NCBI GenBank assembly: GCA_017521605.1
Contig: JAFXCD010000117.1
Span: 1 to 47,785, forward strand
Reading direction: 5' to 3'
DNA from: Lachnospiraceae bacterium
Lineage (GTDB): Bacteria > Bacillota > Clostridia > Lachnospirales > Lachnospiraceae
DNA length: 47,785 nt
A program made the position numbers and the translations under genes. Below, piece after piece: positions 34,503 to 43,608 of the stretch (position 1 is its first letter; every line of letters begins with the position of its first letter). The notes below the pieces were generated by a model. That model did no database searches and was not told the DNA's origin. It saw only the letters and a program-made list of their open reading frames with translations.

Positions 34503-35588
34503 TTATTTATGTGTTATATAACCCTGTGCCTTTAATAGCTCCGCACACAACACAGCACCACCGGCTGCACCTCTTACAGTGTTATGTGAAAGACCTACAA
34601 ACTTAAAGTCATATACATTGTCTTCACGGATACGCCCTACACTTACACCCATACCATTTTCATAATCTACATCCAAATTTACCTGAGGTCTGTTATCCTC
34701 TTCCAAATACTGAATAAACTGTTTGGGAGCGCTGGGTAGCTCTAATTCCTGAGGTACACCCTTAAAAGCCCATAATTTCTCAATCAACTGCTCCTTGGTA
34801 GGTTTCTTTTTGAACTTAACAAATACTGCAGCAGTATGTCCATTTAATACAGGAACACGGATACACTGACAAGTAATCACTGGACTGGTAGCAGGTGCAA
34901 TCACACCATCTTTAATCTCACCCCAAATACGAAGAGGTTCTTTTTCAGACTTCTCTTCTTCACCACCAATATAAGGAATAATATTCTCTACCATTTCAGG
35001 CCAATCCTTAAACGTCTTACCTGCACCGGAAATCGCCTGATATGTAGTTGCAACCACCTCATAAGGCTCAAATTCTTTCCATGCGGTCAGTACAGGAGCA
35101 TAACTCTGAATAGAACAATTGGGCTTAACTGCTACGAAACCTCTTGTGGTTCCTAAACGTTTTTTCTGAAATTCAATAACATTCATGTGGTCAGGATTAA
35201 TCTCCGGAACTACCATGGGAACGTCAGGAGTCCAACGATGTGCACTGTTATTGGATACTACAGGCGTTTCTGTCTTTGCATAATCTTCTTCAATTTTTTT
35301 AATTTCATCCTTGCTCATATCAACAGCACTGAATACAAAATCAACCTCTGCAGCTACCTTTTCCACTTCATTTACGTTCATTACAATGATATTCTTAACC
35401 GCTTCCGGCATGGGAGTAGTCATTTTCCAACGATCACCTACTGCTTCTGCATAGGTCTTTCCCGCAGAACGAGGGCTTGCAGCAATTGTAGTTACCTCAA
35501 ACCAAGGATGATTCTCTAACAATGCGATAAATCTCTGTCCTACCATACCGGTACCACCCAGGATACCTACTTTCAACTTTTCACTCAT
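34503..35588 (-). CDS. asd: Aspartate-semialdehyde dehydrogenase
   Basis: 361 residues; GILGGTGMVGQRFIALLENHPWFE is the NADP-binding start, and AVKPNCSIQSYAPVLTA carries the catalytic cysteine. HNTVRGAAGGAVL is the C-terminal signature. It resembles the archaeal/fungal-type branch, found in many Clostridia, rather than the E. coli type. It reduces aspartyl phosphate to the semialdehyde, precursor of lysine, threonine and methionine. AGGAG is eight bases upstream. No lysine riboswitch was seen in the leader. Confidence 0.95.
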   Translation of the reverse strand: MSEKLKVGILGGTGMVGQRFIALLENHPWFEVTTIAASPRSAGKTYAEAVGDRWKMTTPMPEAVKNIIVMNVNEVEKVAAEVDFVFSAVDMSKDEIKKIEEDYAKTETPVVSNNSAHRWTPDVPMVVPEINPDHMNVIEFQKKRLGTTRGFVAVKPNCSIQSYAPVLTAWKEFEPYEVVATTYQAISGAGKTFKDWPEMVENIIPYIGGEEEKSEKEPLRIWGEIKDGVIAPATSPVITCQCIRVPVLNGHTAAVFVKFKKKPTKEQLIEKLWAFKGVPQELELPSAPKQFIQYLEEDNRPQVNLDVDYENGMGVSVGRIREDNVYDFKFVGLSHNTVRGAAGGAVLCAELLKAQGYITHK

Positions 35589-35609
35589 AATGTCATCTCC
35601 TAATCCTCC

Positions 35610-35632
35610 GTTGTCCGTCTGTCGCGAACAAC
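35610..35632 (-). promoter_or_regulatory. Hairpin in the asd leader
   Basis: GTTGTTCG pairs with CGGACAAC (minus strand, one G-U pair, 7-base loop), ending directly before GGAGG of the leader. It may influence translation; it is not followed by a T run. Confidence 0.4.
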
Positions 35633-35648
35633 TGTCTTTGTTGGGAAT

Positions 35649-35677
35649 ATATTACTCGATATAGAGGAAAAATACAA
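35649..35677 (-). promoter_or_regulatory. Promoter of asd
   Basis: Minus strand: TTGTAT (35672-35677), 17-base spacer, TAATAT (35649-35654). Confidence 0.55.
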
Positions 35678-35753
35678 TCATCATATCGTAGTATTTTCAC
35701 ACATTTAACAAGAAGTTTTTGTCACTTTTCAACAATATTTTTATATCCTTATC

Positions 35754-37151
35754 TTATTTCACACTTAATTCCGGAAAGCTCTTTAAATATTCCTTATTTA
35801 TGGCAATCACTTCTCGCATGGCGTCCATACCGGGCGCACCAATTGTCAAACGTTTTTCCACGCAGGTTTCCAAAGAAATTGCCTCATAAATATCCTTTTC
35901 AAAGACTTCACTTATATCTTTAAGTTCATCCAATGACAAGTCATCAATAGCACAATTCTTTTCTATACAATATAGAACCAGCCTTCCTATGATTCCATGC
36001 GCATCTCTAAAAGGAACACCCTTATTTACCAGATAATCTGCCGCATCCGTAGCATTGGTAAATCCACCCAATGCACTCTTTGCCATTTTATCCTCACGGA
36101 ATTTCATGGTTTCAATCATGCCATTAAATAAAATAAGACAGTTCTGTACGTTTTCCATGGCATCAAAAGCCATTTCCTTATCTTCCTGCATATCTTTATT
36201 GTAAGCCAGAGGTATACCCTTCATAGTTGTAAGCAGACTCATTAACGCACCATAAACACGACCGGTTTTTCCTCTAACCAATTCTGCAATATCAGGATTC
36301 TTCTTTTGAGGCATAATACTGCTTCCGGTAGAATAAGCATCATCAATCTCTACAAACTGATATTCATTACTGTTCCAGATAATAATTTCTTCTGAAAAAC
36401 GACTCAAATGCATCATAATGGTTGCCATAGCTGCCAAAAATTCAATCAGATAATCACGGTCTGAAACAGAATCCATACTATTTAAAGTAGGTCCATAGAA
36501 GCCCAAAAGCTTTGCTGTATAATTTCTATCCAAAGGATATGTGGTTCCTGCCAATGCACCTGCTCCCAAAGGGCAATAATTCATTCTCTTATATATATCA
36601 TGAAGACGTTCTCTATCTCGCTTAAACATCTCAAAATATGCTCCATAGTGATGTGCAAGAGTAGTTGGTTGTGCTTTCTGCAAATGGGTAAACCCCGGCA
36701 TATAAGTTTCCACATTCTCTTCCATGGTTTTCAAAATAGTATTCATTAATGTTTTAACTAATAAATCCGTACGCTCTACCTGTTCTCTGGTATACAGTCT
36801 CATATCCAATGCCACCTGGTCATTGCGGCTACGTCCGGTATGTAATCTCTTTCCTGCTTCTCCTACTCTGTCAATCAGATTAGCTTCAACAAAGCTATGA
36901 ATATCCTCATATTTCATGTCAATAACCAGAGTACCATTCTCTACATCTTCCAATATGCTCTGTAATCCCTTCAAAATTACTTCTTTGTCAGACTCTGTCA
37001 GAATATTCTGCTTTGCAAGCATTTTTACATGCGCCATACTGCCCTGAATATCCTGCTTATATAATTTCTTATCAAAATTAATGGACGCATTAAACTCATA
37101 TACCATTTGGTCGGTATCCTTTGTAAAACGTCCGCCCCATAAATCTGCCAT
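35754..37151 (-). CDS. argH: Argininosuccinate lyase
   Basis: About 465 residues. It starts MADLWGGRFTK, has HTGRSRNDQVALDMRL and the fumarase-superfamily signature GSSIMPQKKNPD with the catalytic serine loop, and TTLAHHYGAY. It cleaves argininosuccinate to arginine and fumarate, the last step of arginine synthesis. The frame reaches 37169, but AGGA lies eight bases before the ATG at 37151, which gives the family N-terminus. No argG is in the window. It is divergent from an ABC importer. Confidence 0.97.
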   Translation of the reverse strand: MADLWGGRFTKDTDQMVYEFNASINFDKKLYKQDIQGSMAHVKMLAKQNILTESDKEVILKGLQSILEDVENGTLVIDMKYEDIHSFVEANLIDRVGEAGKRLHTGRSRNDQVALDMRLYTREQVERTDLLVKTLMNTILKTMEENVETYMPGFTHLQKAQPTTLAHHYGAYFEMFKRDRERLHDIYKRMNYCPLGAGALAGTTYPLDRNYTAKLLGFYGPTLNSMDSVSDRDYLIEFLAAMATIMMHLSRFSEEIIIWNSNEYQFVEIDDAYSTGSSIMPQKKNPDIAELVRGKTGRVYGALMSLLTTMKGIPLAYNKDMQEDKEMAFDAMENVQNCLILFNGMIETMKFREDKMAKSALGGFTNATDAADYLVNKGVPFRDAHGIIGRLVLYCIEKNCAIDDLSLDELKDISEVFEKDIYEAISLETCVEKRLTIGAPGMDAMREVIAINKEYLKSFPELSVK

Positions 37152-37186
37152 CTTTTCAATCCTTTCCATCTTTTAACTTTCTGTTG

Positions 37187-37215
37187 ATAATACCATAAAC
37201 AACGCTTTATTGCAA
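37187..37215 (-). promoter_or_regulatory. Promoter of argH
   Basis: Minus strand: TTGCAA (37210-37215), 17-base spacer, TATTAT (37187-37192), 36 bases before the start codon. Confidence 0.7.
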
Positions 37216-37300
37216 TAGAGTGCCATTATTTTATCATACAATACACTCAAATAAAATCCCTTGAATATAATATATAAAAGATTTGAAAGAGTAACCTAAA

Positions 37301-38077
37301 ATGAAACCTTATTTATTAGAGTTAAAAAATATCAGTTATTCCTATCATACATTACATGGTGAAACAAAAGCCTTAAACAATATATGTTTTGGTGTGAAAG
37401 AGGGGGAATTCATAGCCATTGTAGGTCCCAGTGGTTGTGGAAAATCCACTCTATTATCTATTATAGCCGGTTTAATCAAGCCGGAAAGAGGTACCATTGC
37501 CGTCAACAAATCTGACGGTACATTAGGTTATCCCAAAATTGGTTATATGCTTCAAAAAGATCATTTATTTGATTGGAGAAGTGTATATCAGAATGTCATA
37601 TTAGGATTGGAAATCCAACAAAAACTCACAAAAGAAAATATAGATTACGTACATGAACTATTGAATGAATATGGTTTAGGAGCATTCAAAGATAAACGCC
37701 CCTCTGAGTTATCCGGTGGCATGAAACAACGTGCAGCATTAATACGTACTTTAGCTCTAAAACCGGAGCTTCTTCTTTTAGATGAAGCTTTTAGTGCCTT
37801 GGATTATCAGACCAGACTTATTGTATCTGCTGATATTTGTAATATCATACGCAAAACCGGCAAAACCATGATTATGATTACTCATGATTTATCTGAAGCT
37901 GTGCGCCTCGCTGACAGAGTCATTATATTAACTTCACGTCCTGCCAGTGTTAAAATCGAAGTTCCTATTCACCTCACATTGCAGGACACTTCACCTGTAG
38001 CTGCTATGAACGCACCGGAATTCAGTGATTATTTTAATCTTATATGGAAGGAGTTAAATGATGAAAAAACACACTGA
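37301..38077 (+). CDS. ABC importer ATPase, nitrate/sulfonate/taurine type
   Basis: 258 residues with Walker A GPSGCGKST, Q-loop MLQKDHLFDW, signature ELSGGMKQR, Walker B LLLLDEAFSALD and H-loop MITHD. The form of these motifs (SGGMKQRAALIRTLALKPE, DEAFSALD) is that of the SsuB/TauB/NrtD and ThiZ family, importing sulfonates, nitrate or thiamine precursors. The permease gene overlaps its 3' end. The ribosome site (GAAAGAG) is modest. No substrate-binding protein is adjacent, so the substrate is open. Confidence 0.9.
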   Translation: MKPYLLELKNISYSYHTLHGETKALNNICFGVKEGEFIAIVGPSGCGKSTLLSIIAGLIKPERGTIAVNKSDGTLGYPKIGYMLQKDHLFDWRSVYQNVILGLEIQQKLTKENIDYVHELLNEYGLGAFKDKRPSELSGGMKQRAALIRTLALKPELLLLDEAFSALDYQTRLIVSADICNIIRKTGKTMIMITHDLSEAVRLADRVIILTSRPASVKIEVPIHLTLQDTSPVAAMNAPEFSDYFNLIWKELNDEKTH

Positions 38078-38876
38078 AGCACAATTAACCAATCAGGAAC
38101 TCTATGTCAAAGCTCATCAAAAACATCATCATCAGGTTACAGCTTATCGCATTCTTATCTTTGTTACCTTCTTGGTTCTTTGGGAATTAAGTGTTGCCTT
38201 AGGTTGGCTTGATGCTTTTTTCTTTGCCAGCCCCAGCAGGGTTATTCTCTGCTTTGTAAATCTTGTATTAAATAAATCTCTATTTATGCATATTGGTATT
38301 ACCCTATTGGAAACATTAGTGAGCTTTTTACTGGTATTTATAATCAGTCTGATAGTTGCCACTCTACTATGGTATTCGGGAAAGCTTTCCGAAATTCTGG
38401 AGCCTTATCTTGTCATTCTAAACAGTTTGCCCAAATCTGCACTTGCTCCACTATTTATTGTATGGCTTGGAACGGGTACTACTACTATCATTGTAGCCGG
38501 TATTTCCGTGGCTGTATTTGGATCAATAATCAGTTTTTTTACTGCTTTTCAACAAATCAGTGAATCCAAAATTACACTTATTTACACTCTAGGTGGTAAT
38601 AAAAATCATGCACTAAAAAAGGTAGTCCTTCCAGGTTCCATACCTACTCTGATTAGTACGGCTAAAGTTAATATAGGTTTATCTCTTGTTGGTGTTATAA
38701 TTGGAGAATTCCTCGCTGCAAGACGCGGCTTGGGTTATTTAATTATATATGGTTCTCAGGTTTTTCAGCTGAACATGGTTATTACCAGTATCATTATCCT
38801 TTGTATCATTGCCATGGGCTTCTACAAAGTAATTCAATTTATTGAACATTATATAAAAAAGAAAATACTAAATTAA
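38058..38876 (+). CDS. ABC importer permease, nitrate/sulfonate/taurine type
   Basis: 272 residues with six hydrophobic segments. The EAA loop, which contacts the ATPase, is seen as TLGGNKNHALKKVVLPGSIPTLIS; WELSVALGWLDAFFFASPSRV and LNSLPKSALAPLFIVWLG are typical of SsuC/TauC. Two adjacent ATGs (38058 and 38061) are possible, the second with better spacing from AGGAG. It overlaps the ATPase gene by about 20 bases. The N-terminal tail has a histidine run (HQKHHHQ). Partner binding protein not in the window. Confidence 0.9.
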   Translation: MMKKHTEAQLTNQELYVKAHQKHHHQVTAYRILIFVTFLVLWELSVALGWLDAFFFASPSRVILCFVNLVLNKSLFMHIGITLLETLVSFLLVFIISLIVATLLWYSGKLSEILEPYLVILNSLPKSALAPLFIVWLGTGTTTIIVAGISVAVFGSIISFFTAFQQISESKITLIYTLGGNKNHALKKVVLPGSIPTLISTAKVNIGLSLVGVIIGEFLAARRGLGYLIIYGSQVFQLNMVITSIIILCIIAMGFYKVIQFIEHYIKKKILN

Positions 38877-38877
38877 A

Positions 38878-38901
38878 AGAGGACATTTGGCAATGTCCTC
38901 T
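38878..38901. terminator. Hairpin after the ABC importer operon
   Basis: AGAGGACATT (38878-38887) and AATGTCCTCT (38892-38901), 4-base loop. The plus strand lacks a T run; the minus strand reads TTTTAATTT after it. Confidence 0.55.
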
Positions 38902-38971
38902 ACAAGAATCACAACCCAATTCTTCCGGCTTACACTAATATACGCACTAATGCTTCCGTAAAATAAAATCA

Positions 38972-39010
38972 AAACATCTCAGAGCTTTTACACTCTGAGA
39001 TGTTTTTACA
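38972..39010. terminator. Bidirectional terminator between ABC importer and GH43 genes
   Basis: Perfect 13-bp stem AAACATCTCAGAG/CTCTGAGATGTTT (38972-38984 with 38993-39005), 8-base loop, T-rich on both strands. Confidence 0.92.
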
Positions 39011-39015
39011 TATTT

Positions 39016-39990
39016 TTATTCTTCATAAGGTTTCATAGGAATAATAGTTCCATCTTCATTGTACTTTAATTCTCTAAATTTCACACAACGGAGATGATTT
39101 ACACCATTAGATAATGAACTATCATGGTAGAACAAGTACCATTTACCCTTGAATTCCACAATTGAATGATGGGTTGTCCAACCAATAACAGGATCTAAAA
39201 TCTTGCCCTTATAGGTGAACGGTCCCTTAGGTGAATCACCGATTGCATATACAAGATAATGAGTAGTACCTGTTGAATAAGACAGATAGTACTTACCATT
39301 ATACTTATGCATCCAAGGTCCTTCAAAATATCTCTTATCTTCATCGCCAGCCTTAATAGGATTACCCTCTTCATCAACAACAAGAATTTCCTGAGGAATC
39401 TCTTTTAATGAAAGCATATCATCGCTTAATTCAGCCACACGCGGTCCTACCATAGGTGCATCAGCAGCTGGTTCTACAAAATCTTTGGTAAAGTTATTTG
39501 TCATCCACGACTCTAACTGACCGCCCCATAATCCACCAAAGTAGATATATGCCTTGTCATCATCATCAACCAAAACAGCAGGGTCAATACTGAAACTTCC
39601 TAAAATAAAGCTTTCTTCCGGTTTGAAAGGTCCTTCCGGTCTGTCTGAAGTAGCTACACCAAGACGGAAAATACCGTTCTTGTCTCTTGCAGGGAAATAT
39701 AAATAATATTTTCCATTCTTAAATGCTGCATCCGGAGCCCACATCTGGCCACTGACCCAAGGAACATCCTTCATATGCAATGCTTCACCATGATCTACAC
39801 AAGGTGCATCCACATCATCCATAGATAAGATATGGTAATCTTCCATTTTGTACTGATCGCCATCATCATTATCTTCACCATCATGATCCAAATCATGTGA
39901 AGGATAGATATAAATCTTATCTTCAAAAACATGAGCCGAAGGATCAGCAGTATAAATATGAGTTACTAAAGGTTCATTCTGTTTTGCCAT
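39016..39990 (-). CDS. Glycoside hydrolase family 43 protein, intracellular
   Basis: 324 residues, a five-bladed beta-propeller by pattern. Candidate catalytic residues are the base Asp in HIYTADPSAHVF, the pKa modulator Asp in GSFSIDPAVLV and the acid Glu in RYFEGPWMHKYNG. GH43 enzymes release arabinose or xylose from plant polysaccharide fragments. There is no signal peptide, so it would act on imported oligosaccharides. An acidic insert (DLDHDGEDNDDGDQYK) follows the first blade. AGGAGG precedes the ATG. No sugar transporter or regulator neighbours it, which is unusual for such a gene. Confidence 0.9.
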   Translation of the reverse strand: MAKQNEPLVTHIYTADPSAHVFEDKIYIYPSHDLDHDGEDNDDGDQYKMEDYHILSMDDVDAPCVDHGEALHMKDVPWVSGQMWAPDAAFKNGKYYLYFPARDKNGIFRLGVATSDRPEGPFKPEESFILGSFSIDPAVLVDDDDKAYIYFGGLWGGQLESWMTNNFTKDFVEPAADAPMVGPRVAELSDDMLSLKEIPQEILVVDEEGNPIKAGDEDKRYFEGPWMHKYNGKYYLSYSTGTTHYLVYAIGDSPKGPFTYKGKILDPVIGWTTHHSIVEFKGKWYLFYHDSSLSNGVNHLRCVKFRELKYNEDGTIIPMKPYEE

Positions 39991-40036
39991 AAAATACCTC
40001 CTGAATTATGTAATATATTTTCCCCGGTTCTTTTGT

Positions 40037-40068
40037 ACAAGAGAACTTGTAAGTACAAGTTCTCTTGT
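40037..40068. repeat. 32-base double palindrome between tRNA-Thr and GH43
   Basis: A 15-base arm starting ACAAGAGAACTTGTA (40037-40051) pairs perfectly with 40054-40068. Each arm is itself an inverted repeat (ACAAG-AGAA-CTTGT). No T run follows on the minus strand, so simple termination after the tRNA is not assured. Confidence 0.7.
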
Positions 40069-40077
40069 TACTTATAA

Positions 40078-40149
40078 GCTGAAAAAGGGACTTGAACCCT
40101 CGACCCCTTCATTACGAGTGAAGTGCTCTACCGACTGAGCTATTTCAGC
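40078..40149 (-). tRNA. tRNA-Thr (anticodon CGU)
   Basis: A full 72-base cloverleaf on the minus strand: acceptor GCTGAAA/TTTCAGC, D arm GCTC/GAGC, anticodon arm CTTCA-CTCGTAA-TGAAG, and T arm GAGGG-TTCAAGT-CCCTT. The anticodon CGT reads ACG codons (threonine). CCA is not encoded; position 73 is T, as in some Firmicutes tRNA-Thr. It has its own promoter and stands alone. Confidence 0.97.
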
Positions 40150-40199
40150 ATAAATAAGTATCCTGAAACAGGAAACATTACAACACTGTAACTATTAAC

Positions 40200-40228
40200 A
40201 TTATATCTGATTTGACGTATTTTTTCAA
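40200..40228 (-). promoter_or_regulatory. Promoter of tRNA-Thr
   Basis: Minus strand: TTGAAA (40223-40228), 17-base spacer, consensus TATAAT (40200-40205), about 50 bases before the tRNA. Confidence 0.8.
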
Positions 40229-40312
40229 GGCAAAGTTGCGAATTTTCAGCAAAATCCAGTAAAAATTACAAAAAAATTCATACGTTCACACAATTATATA
40301 CAATACCAACAT

Positions 40313-41131
40313 TTAATCCTTTTTCATATGAACATCTATTTGTGGATAAGGTATATTAATATTGGCATTATCTAAGGCATATTTAATCTCTTCATTCAGA
40401 CGGCTCAAGCCTGTAAAATAATTCTGCGTATCAAACCAACATCGTACCCCCAAATTAACAGATGAATCTGCCAACAATGATACATACACCATCATATCCT
40501 TATCCTTCAAGGTTTCAGGATCGTTTTCCAACACTTCCATGATTACTTTTTTTGCTTCCCTGATATCTGCCTCATATGAAATACCTATAACTATATCACA
40601 ACGTCTGGTTTTAGAAGTTGTAACATTGGTAATGCTGTTGTTTGCCAGATTTCCATTAGGTAAAACAATTATCTTATTATCGCCGGTACGAAGTTTTGTG
40701 TAAATAATCTGAATTTCATCTACCACTCCTTCATTTCCTGCTGCGTCTACAATATAATCTCCTACACGGAAAGGACGCATTAACAAAATCAACACACCAC
40801 CTGCCACATTAGACAAACTCCCCTGTAATGCAAGGCCTATTGCCACTCCGGCAGAACCAAGCAATGCAATAATACTTGCCGCATCTACACCACAATTGGA
40901 AGCTACCAAAAATGCCAACACCACATAGAGAGCCACTTGTATCAATGAATATAAAAATTGTTCTACACTCACTTCAATATCAGCACGGTTAAATGCTTTT
41001 TTTATAAGTTTCAACACAATTTTAATCACCTTAGTACCAGCAAAAAGAATTACTAATGCCAATATAATTCTACCACCAAGATTCATCGCAGTATTCACAA
41101 TTTTATTCAAAAAAACTTCAAAAAAATCCAT
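40313..41131 (-). CDS. MscS-type mechanosensitive channel
   Basis: 272 residues: three N-terminal membrane segments, the third being the glycine/alanine-rich pore helix (ASIIALLGSAGVAIGLALQG, then SLSNVAGGVLILLMRPF), followed by the beta domain (GDYIVDAAGNEGVVDEIQIIYTKLRT, NGNLANNSITN) and an alpha/beta C-terminus. It opens under membrane tension to release solutes on osmotic downshock. AGGAG precedes the ATG. It lies 31 bases after glgB, so probably co-transcribed. Confidence 0.93.
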   Translation of the reverse strand: MDFFEVFLNKIVNTAMNLGGRIILALVILFAGTKVIKIVLKLIKKAFNRADIEVSVEQFLYSLIQVALYVVLAFLVASNCGVDAASIIALLGSAGVAIGLALQGSLSNVAGGVLILLMRPFRVGDYIVDAAGNEGVVDEIQIIYTKLRTGDNKIIVLPNGNLANNSITNVTTSKTRRCDIVIGISYEADIREAKKVIMEVLENDPETLKDKDMMVYVSLLADSSVNLGVRCWFDTQNYFTGLSRLNEEIKYALDNANINIPYPQIDVHMKKD

Positions 41132-41162
41132 ACTACTTTTCTCCTATATTAATTTTATTTAA

Positions 41163-43484
41163 TTATTCTTTTGTTTTAATCTTCTTAGACTTGATGGAAG
41201 CCGATTTTGATTCTTTTTTACTCCTTGGTGCAATAATCGTTCTTTTACGAATTCTCTCTTCGATAACCTTTTCTAATTCCTTTTCCGTATATGGCTGAAA
41301 CTCAAAGACGGCAAGAGAAAGTGGAGCCAGTTTAATTGCAATCGACTGTTCCTTATCATCCCACCTGACCTCCTCCGCTGCTACTGCTTTTTTATTAATC
41401 TGACCGCTTCCTCCATACTTCACATCATCGGTATTTAATATCTCTATATATTTTCCTTCATATGGTACACCGGTACGTATCGTCTGTTCCACACCAGCAA
41501 AATTAGCAACAACCAACAATATATCTTCGGGCTTTACGCCTTTACGAATATAACTCAAATAACATTCTTTAGCTGATATGGCATTTATCCATTCGAAACC
41601 TTCAACTTTATCATCTAAAACGTATAAAGCTTCTTTATCCTTATATAAATGATTTAAATCTTTGCATAGTTTATTCATCCCCTTATGCTCAGGATATTGT
41701 AACAAATCCCATTGTACAAGACGGCCTTCATTCCACTCATCAAACTCAGCTAAATCCTGTCCCATAAATATCAGCTTTTTACCGGGATGTGTCATATAGT
41801 ATGCAAAAGATAAACGTAAGTTTGCTAATTTCTGTTCAACACTTCCGGGCATTTTCCCTACTAATGACGATTTGCCATGTACTACCTCGTCATGAGAAAA
41901 TACCAGCATAAACTTTTCACTGTATGCATAAATCATACTAAAGGTTAGTTCCTGATGGTGATAACTTCTAAAATAGGGATCATTTCGAATATATCCGATA
42001 TAATCATTCATGAAGCCCATATTCCACTTTATATCAAATCCCAAACCACCTTCATCCAATTCTCCGGTAATCATAGGGAATGCAGTACTTTCTTCTGCTA
42101 TGGATAACACACCCGGATTACGCTTTTTCATAATACTGTTTAGGTGCTTAATCAATTCAATGGCTTCCAAATTCTCATTTCCACCATACATATTGGCAAC
42201 CCATTCACCATCATTCTTACCATAATCCAAATACAGCATACTTGCAACAGCATCCATACGAATACCATCAGCATGGTACTTTTCTACCCAAAACAACGCG
42301 TTTGCAATCAAATAATTGGATACTTGGGGACGCCCATAATTATAAATCAATGTACCCCAATGCGCATGTGCACCTTGCCTTGGATCTCTATGCTCATAAA
42401 GGCAAGTACCATCAAAATTGGATAGACCATGTGTATCTCTGGGAAAATGAGCAGGCACCCAGTCTAAAATCACACCAATTCCTGATTTATGCATTTCATT
42501 CACAAAATACATAAAGTCTTCGGGTGTACCATAACGGGACGTTGGTGAATAATAGCCTATCACCTGATACCCCCATGATGCATCAAAGGGATGTTCCATT
42601 ACAGGCATTAATTCTACATGAGTATAGCCCATTTCTTTCACATATTCAATTAATTTAGGCGCAATTTCCCTATAATTAGCGTATCTTTTTCCATCTGAAG
42701 CTTCTGTAAAAGAGCCAAGATATACTTCATACACATTCACAGGTACATTACCCTTTTGAAAACCAGCTCGATTTTCAACAAAGTCCTCATCTTCCCATGG
42801 AAAATCTTCAATATCAGCAATTACAGAAGCTGTATCCGGTCTCATTTGTGACTCATAGGCGTATGGATCCGCTTTCAAATAAGTCAATCCTGCCGGTGTC
42901 TTTAACTCAAACTTATAATTCATACCAATCATTGCTTGTGGCACAAACAATTCAAAAATACCCGAATTCCATAAACGTCTCATTTGATGGATTCTTCCGT
43001 CCCAGTTATTAAAATCACCAACCACACTTACTCTCAATGCATTGGGCGCCCAGACAGCAAAATATGTTCCTTCTTCACCATCCAAAGTACACGGATGGGC
43101 TCCAAGCTTATCATAAATAGTATAATGAATACCTTTTTCAAACTTTTCTGTATCTTCCCTGGTAATAATCGGTTGATGTCGATAAGCATCCAGCATTAAT
43201 ATCTCACCTAATGCAGTATCACTAACAACATAACGATATTCTCCCATCTCTTTCACTGGAATCAGACATGCAAAGAACCCTTCGTCTACCATTTCCATAT
43301 TATAATCCTTGCATTTATCCATAAGTCTCAGCTTAACAGATGTTGCTCCCGGATAAAAACACTGAAACAGCATATCTCTTCCAACTTTATGAGGTCCCAA
43401 CATTTCGTGAGGATTATCACATTCTGAATATATAATTTCTTCAATTTTAGGCCAATTCATCAGCTTATATAACTTCTTGTCCAT
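41163..43484 (-). CDS. glgB: 1,4-alpha-glucan (glycogen) branching enzyme
   Basis: 773 residues: N-terminal early-set domain(s) with PHEMLGPHKVG, a CBM48 part (VWAPNALRVSVVGDFNNWDG), the GH13 barrel with VILDWVPAHFP, DGIRMDAVASML (nucleophile Asp), SIAEEST (acid Glu) and FSHDEVVHGK, and a beta C-terminal domain ending in a lysine-rich tail (SKKESKSASIKSKKIKTKE). It makes alpha-1,6 branches in glycogen. The basic tail is unusual. The other glg genes are not in the window. Confidence 0.96.
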   Translation of the reverse strand: MDKKLYKLMNWPKIEEIIYSECDNPHEMLGPHKVGRDMLFQCFYPGATSVKLRLMDKCKDYNMEMVDEGFFACLIPVKEMGEYRYVVSDTALGEILMLDAYRHQPIITREDTEKFEKGIHYTIYDKLGAHPCTLDGEEGTYFAVWAPNALRVSVVGDFNNWDGRIHQMRRLWNSGIFELFVPQAMIGMNYKFELKTPAGLTYLKADPYAYESQMRPDTASVIADIEDFPWEDEDFVENRAGFQKGNVPVNVYEVYLGSFTEASDGKRYANYREIAPKLIEYVKEMGYTHVELMPVMEHPFDASWGYQVIGYYSPTSRYGTPEDFMYFVNEMHKSGIGVILDWVPAHFPRDTHGLSNFDGTCLYEHRDPRQGAHAHWGTLIYNYGRPQVSNYLIANALFWVEKYHADGIRMDAVASMLYLDYGKNDGEWVANMYGGNENLEAIELIKHLNSIMKKRNPGVLSIAEESTAFPMITGELDEGGLGFDIKWNMGFMNDYIGYIRNDPYFRSYHHQELTFSMIYAYSEKFMLVFSHDEVVHGKSSLVGKMPGSVEQKLANLRLSFAYYMTHPGKKLIFMGQDLAEFDEWNEGRLVQWDLLQYPEHKGMNKLCKDLNHLYKDKEALYVLDDKVEGFEWINAISAKECYLSYIRKGVKPEDILLVVANFAGVEQTIRTGVPYEGKYIEILNTDDVKYGGSGQINKKAVAAEEVRWDDKEQSIAIKLAPLSLAVFEFQPYTEKELEKVIEERIRKRTIIAPRSKKESKSASIKSKKIKTKE

Positions 43485-43501
43485 TTTATTCCTCTTTCAT
43501 A

Positions 43502-43520
43502 CTGCAAGCAATCTTTGCAG
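43502..43520 (-). other. Small hairpin in the glgB leader
   Basis: CTGCAA-N7-TTGCAG within 20 bases of the glgB ribosome site. A regulatory role is only possible. The rest of the 124-base gap 43485-43608 shows no ORF or strong promoter. Confidence 0.3.
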
Positions 43521-43608
43521 AACTTAAATCAAAAGCGAAAAATCTTTAATTTTTCACATAATCATATCCATTCCGTTATATTCAAATTCCGATACGTCCG
43601 AAAAACAC

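Noticed and set aside
35589-35753. Lysine riboswitch ahead of asd
   Set aside because: The region is about 165 bases, mostly upstream of the promoter, and no multi-helix aptamer pattern is present.
40078-40149. tRNA gene as an integration site with an att repeat
   Set aside because: No integrase and no repeat of the tRNA 3' end were noticed downstream within the window.
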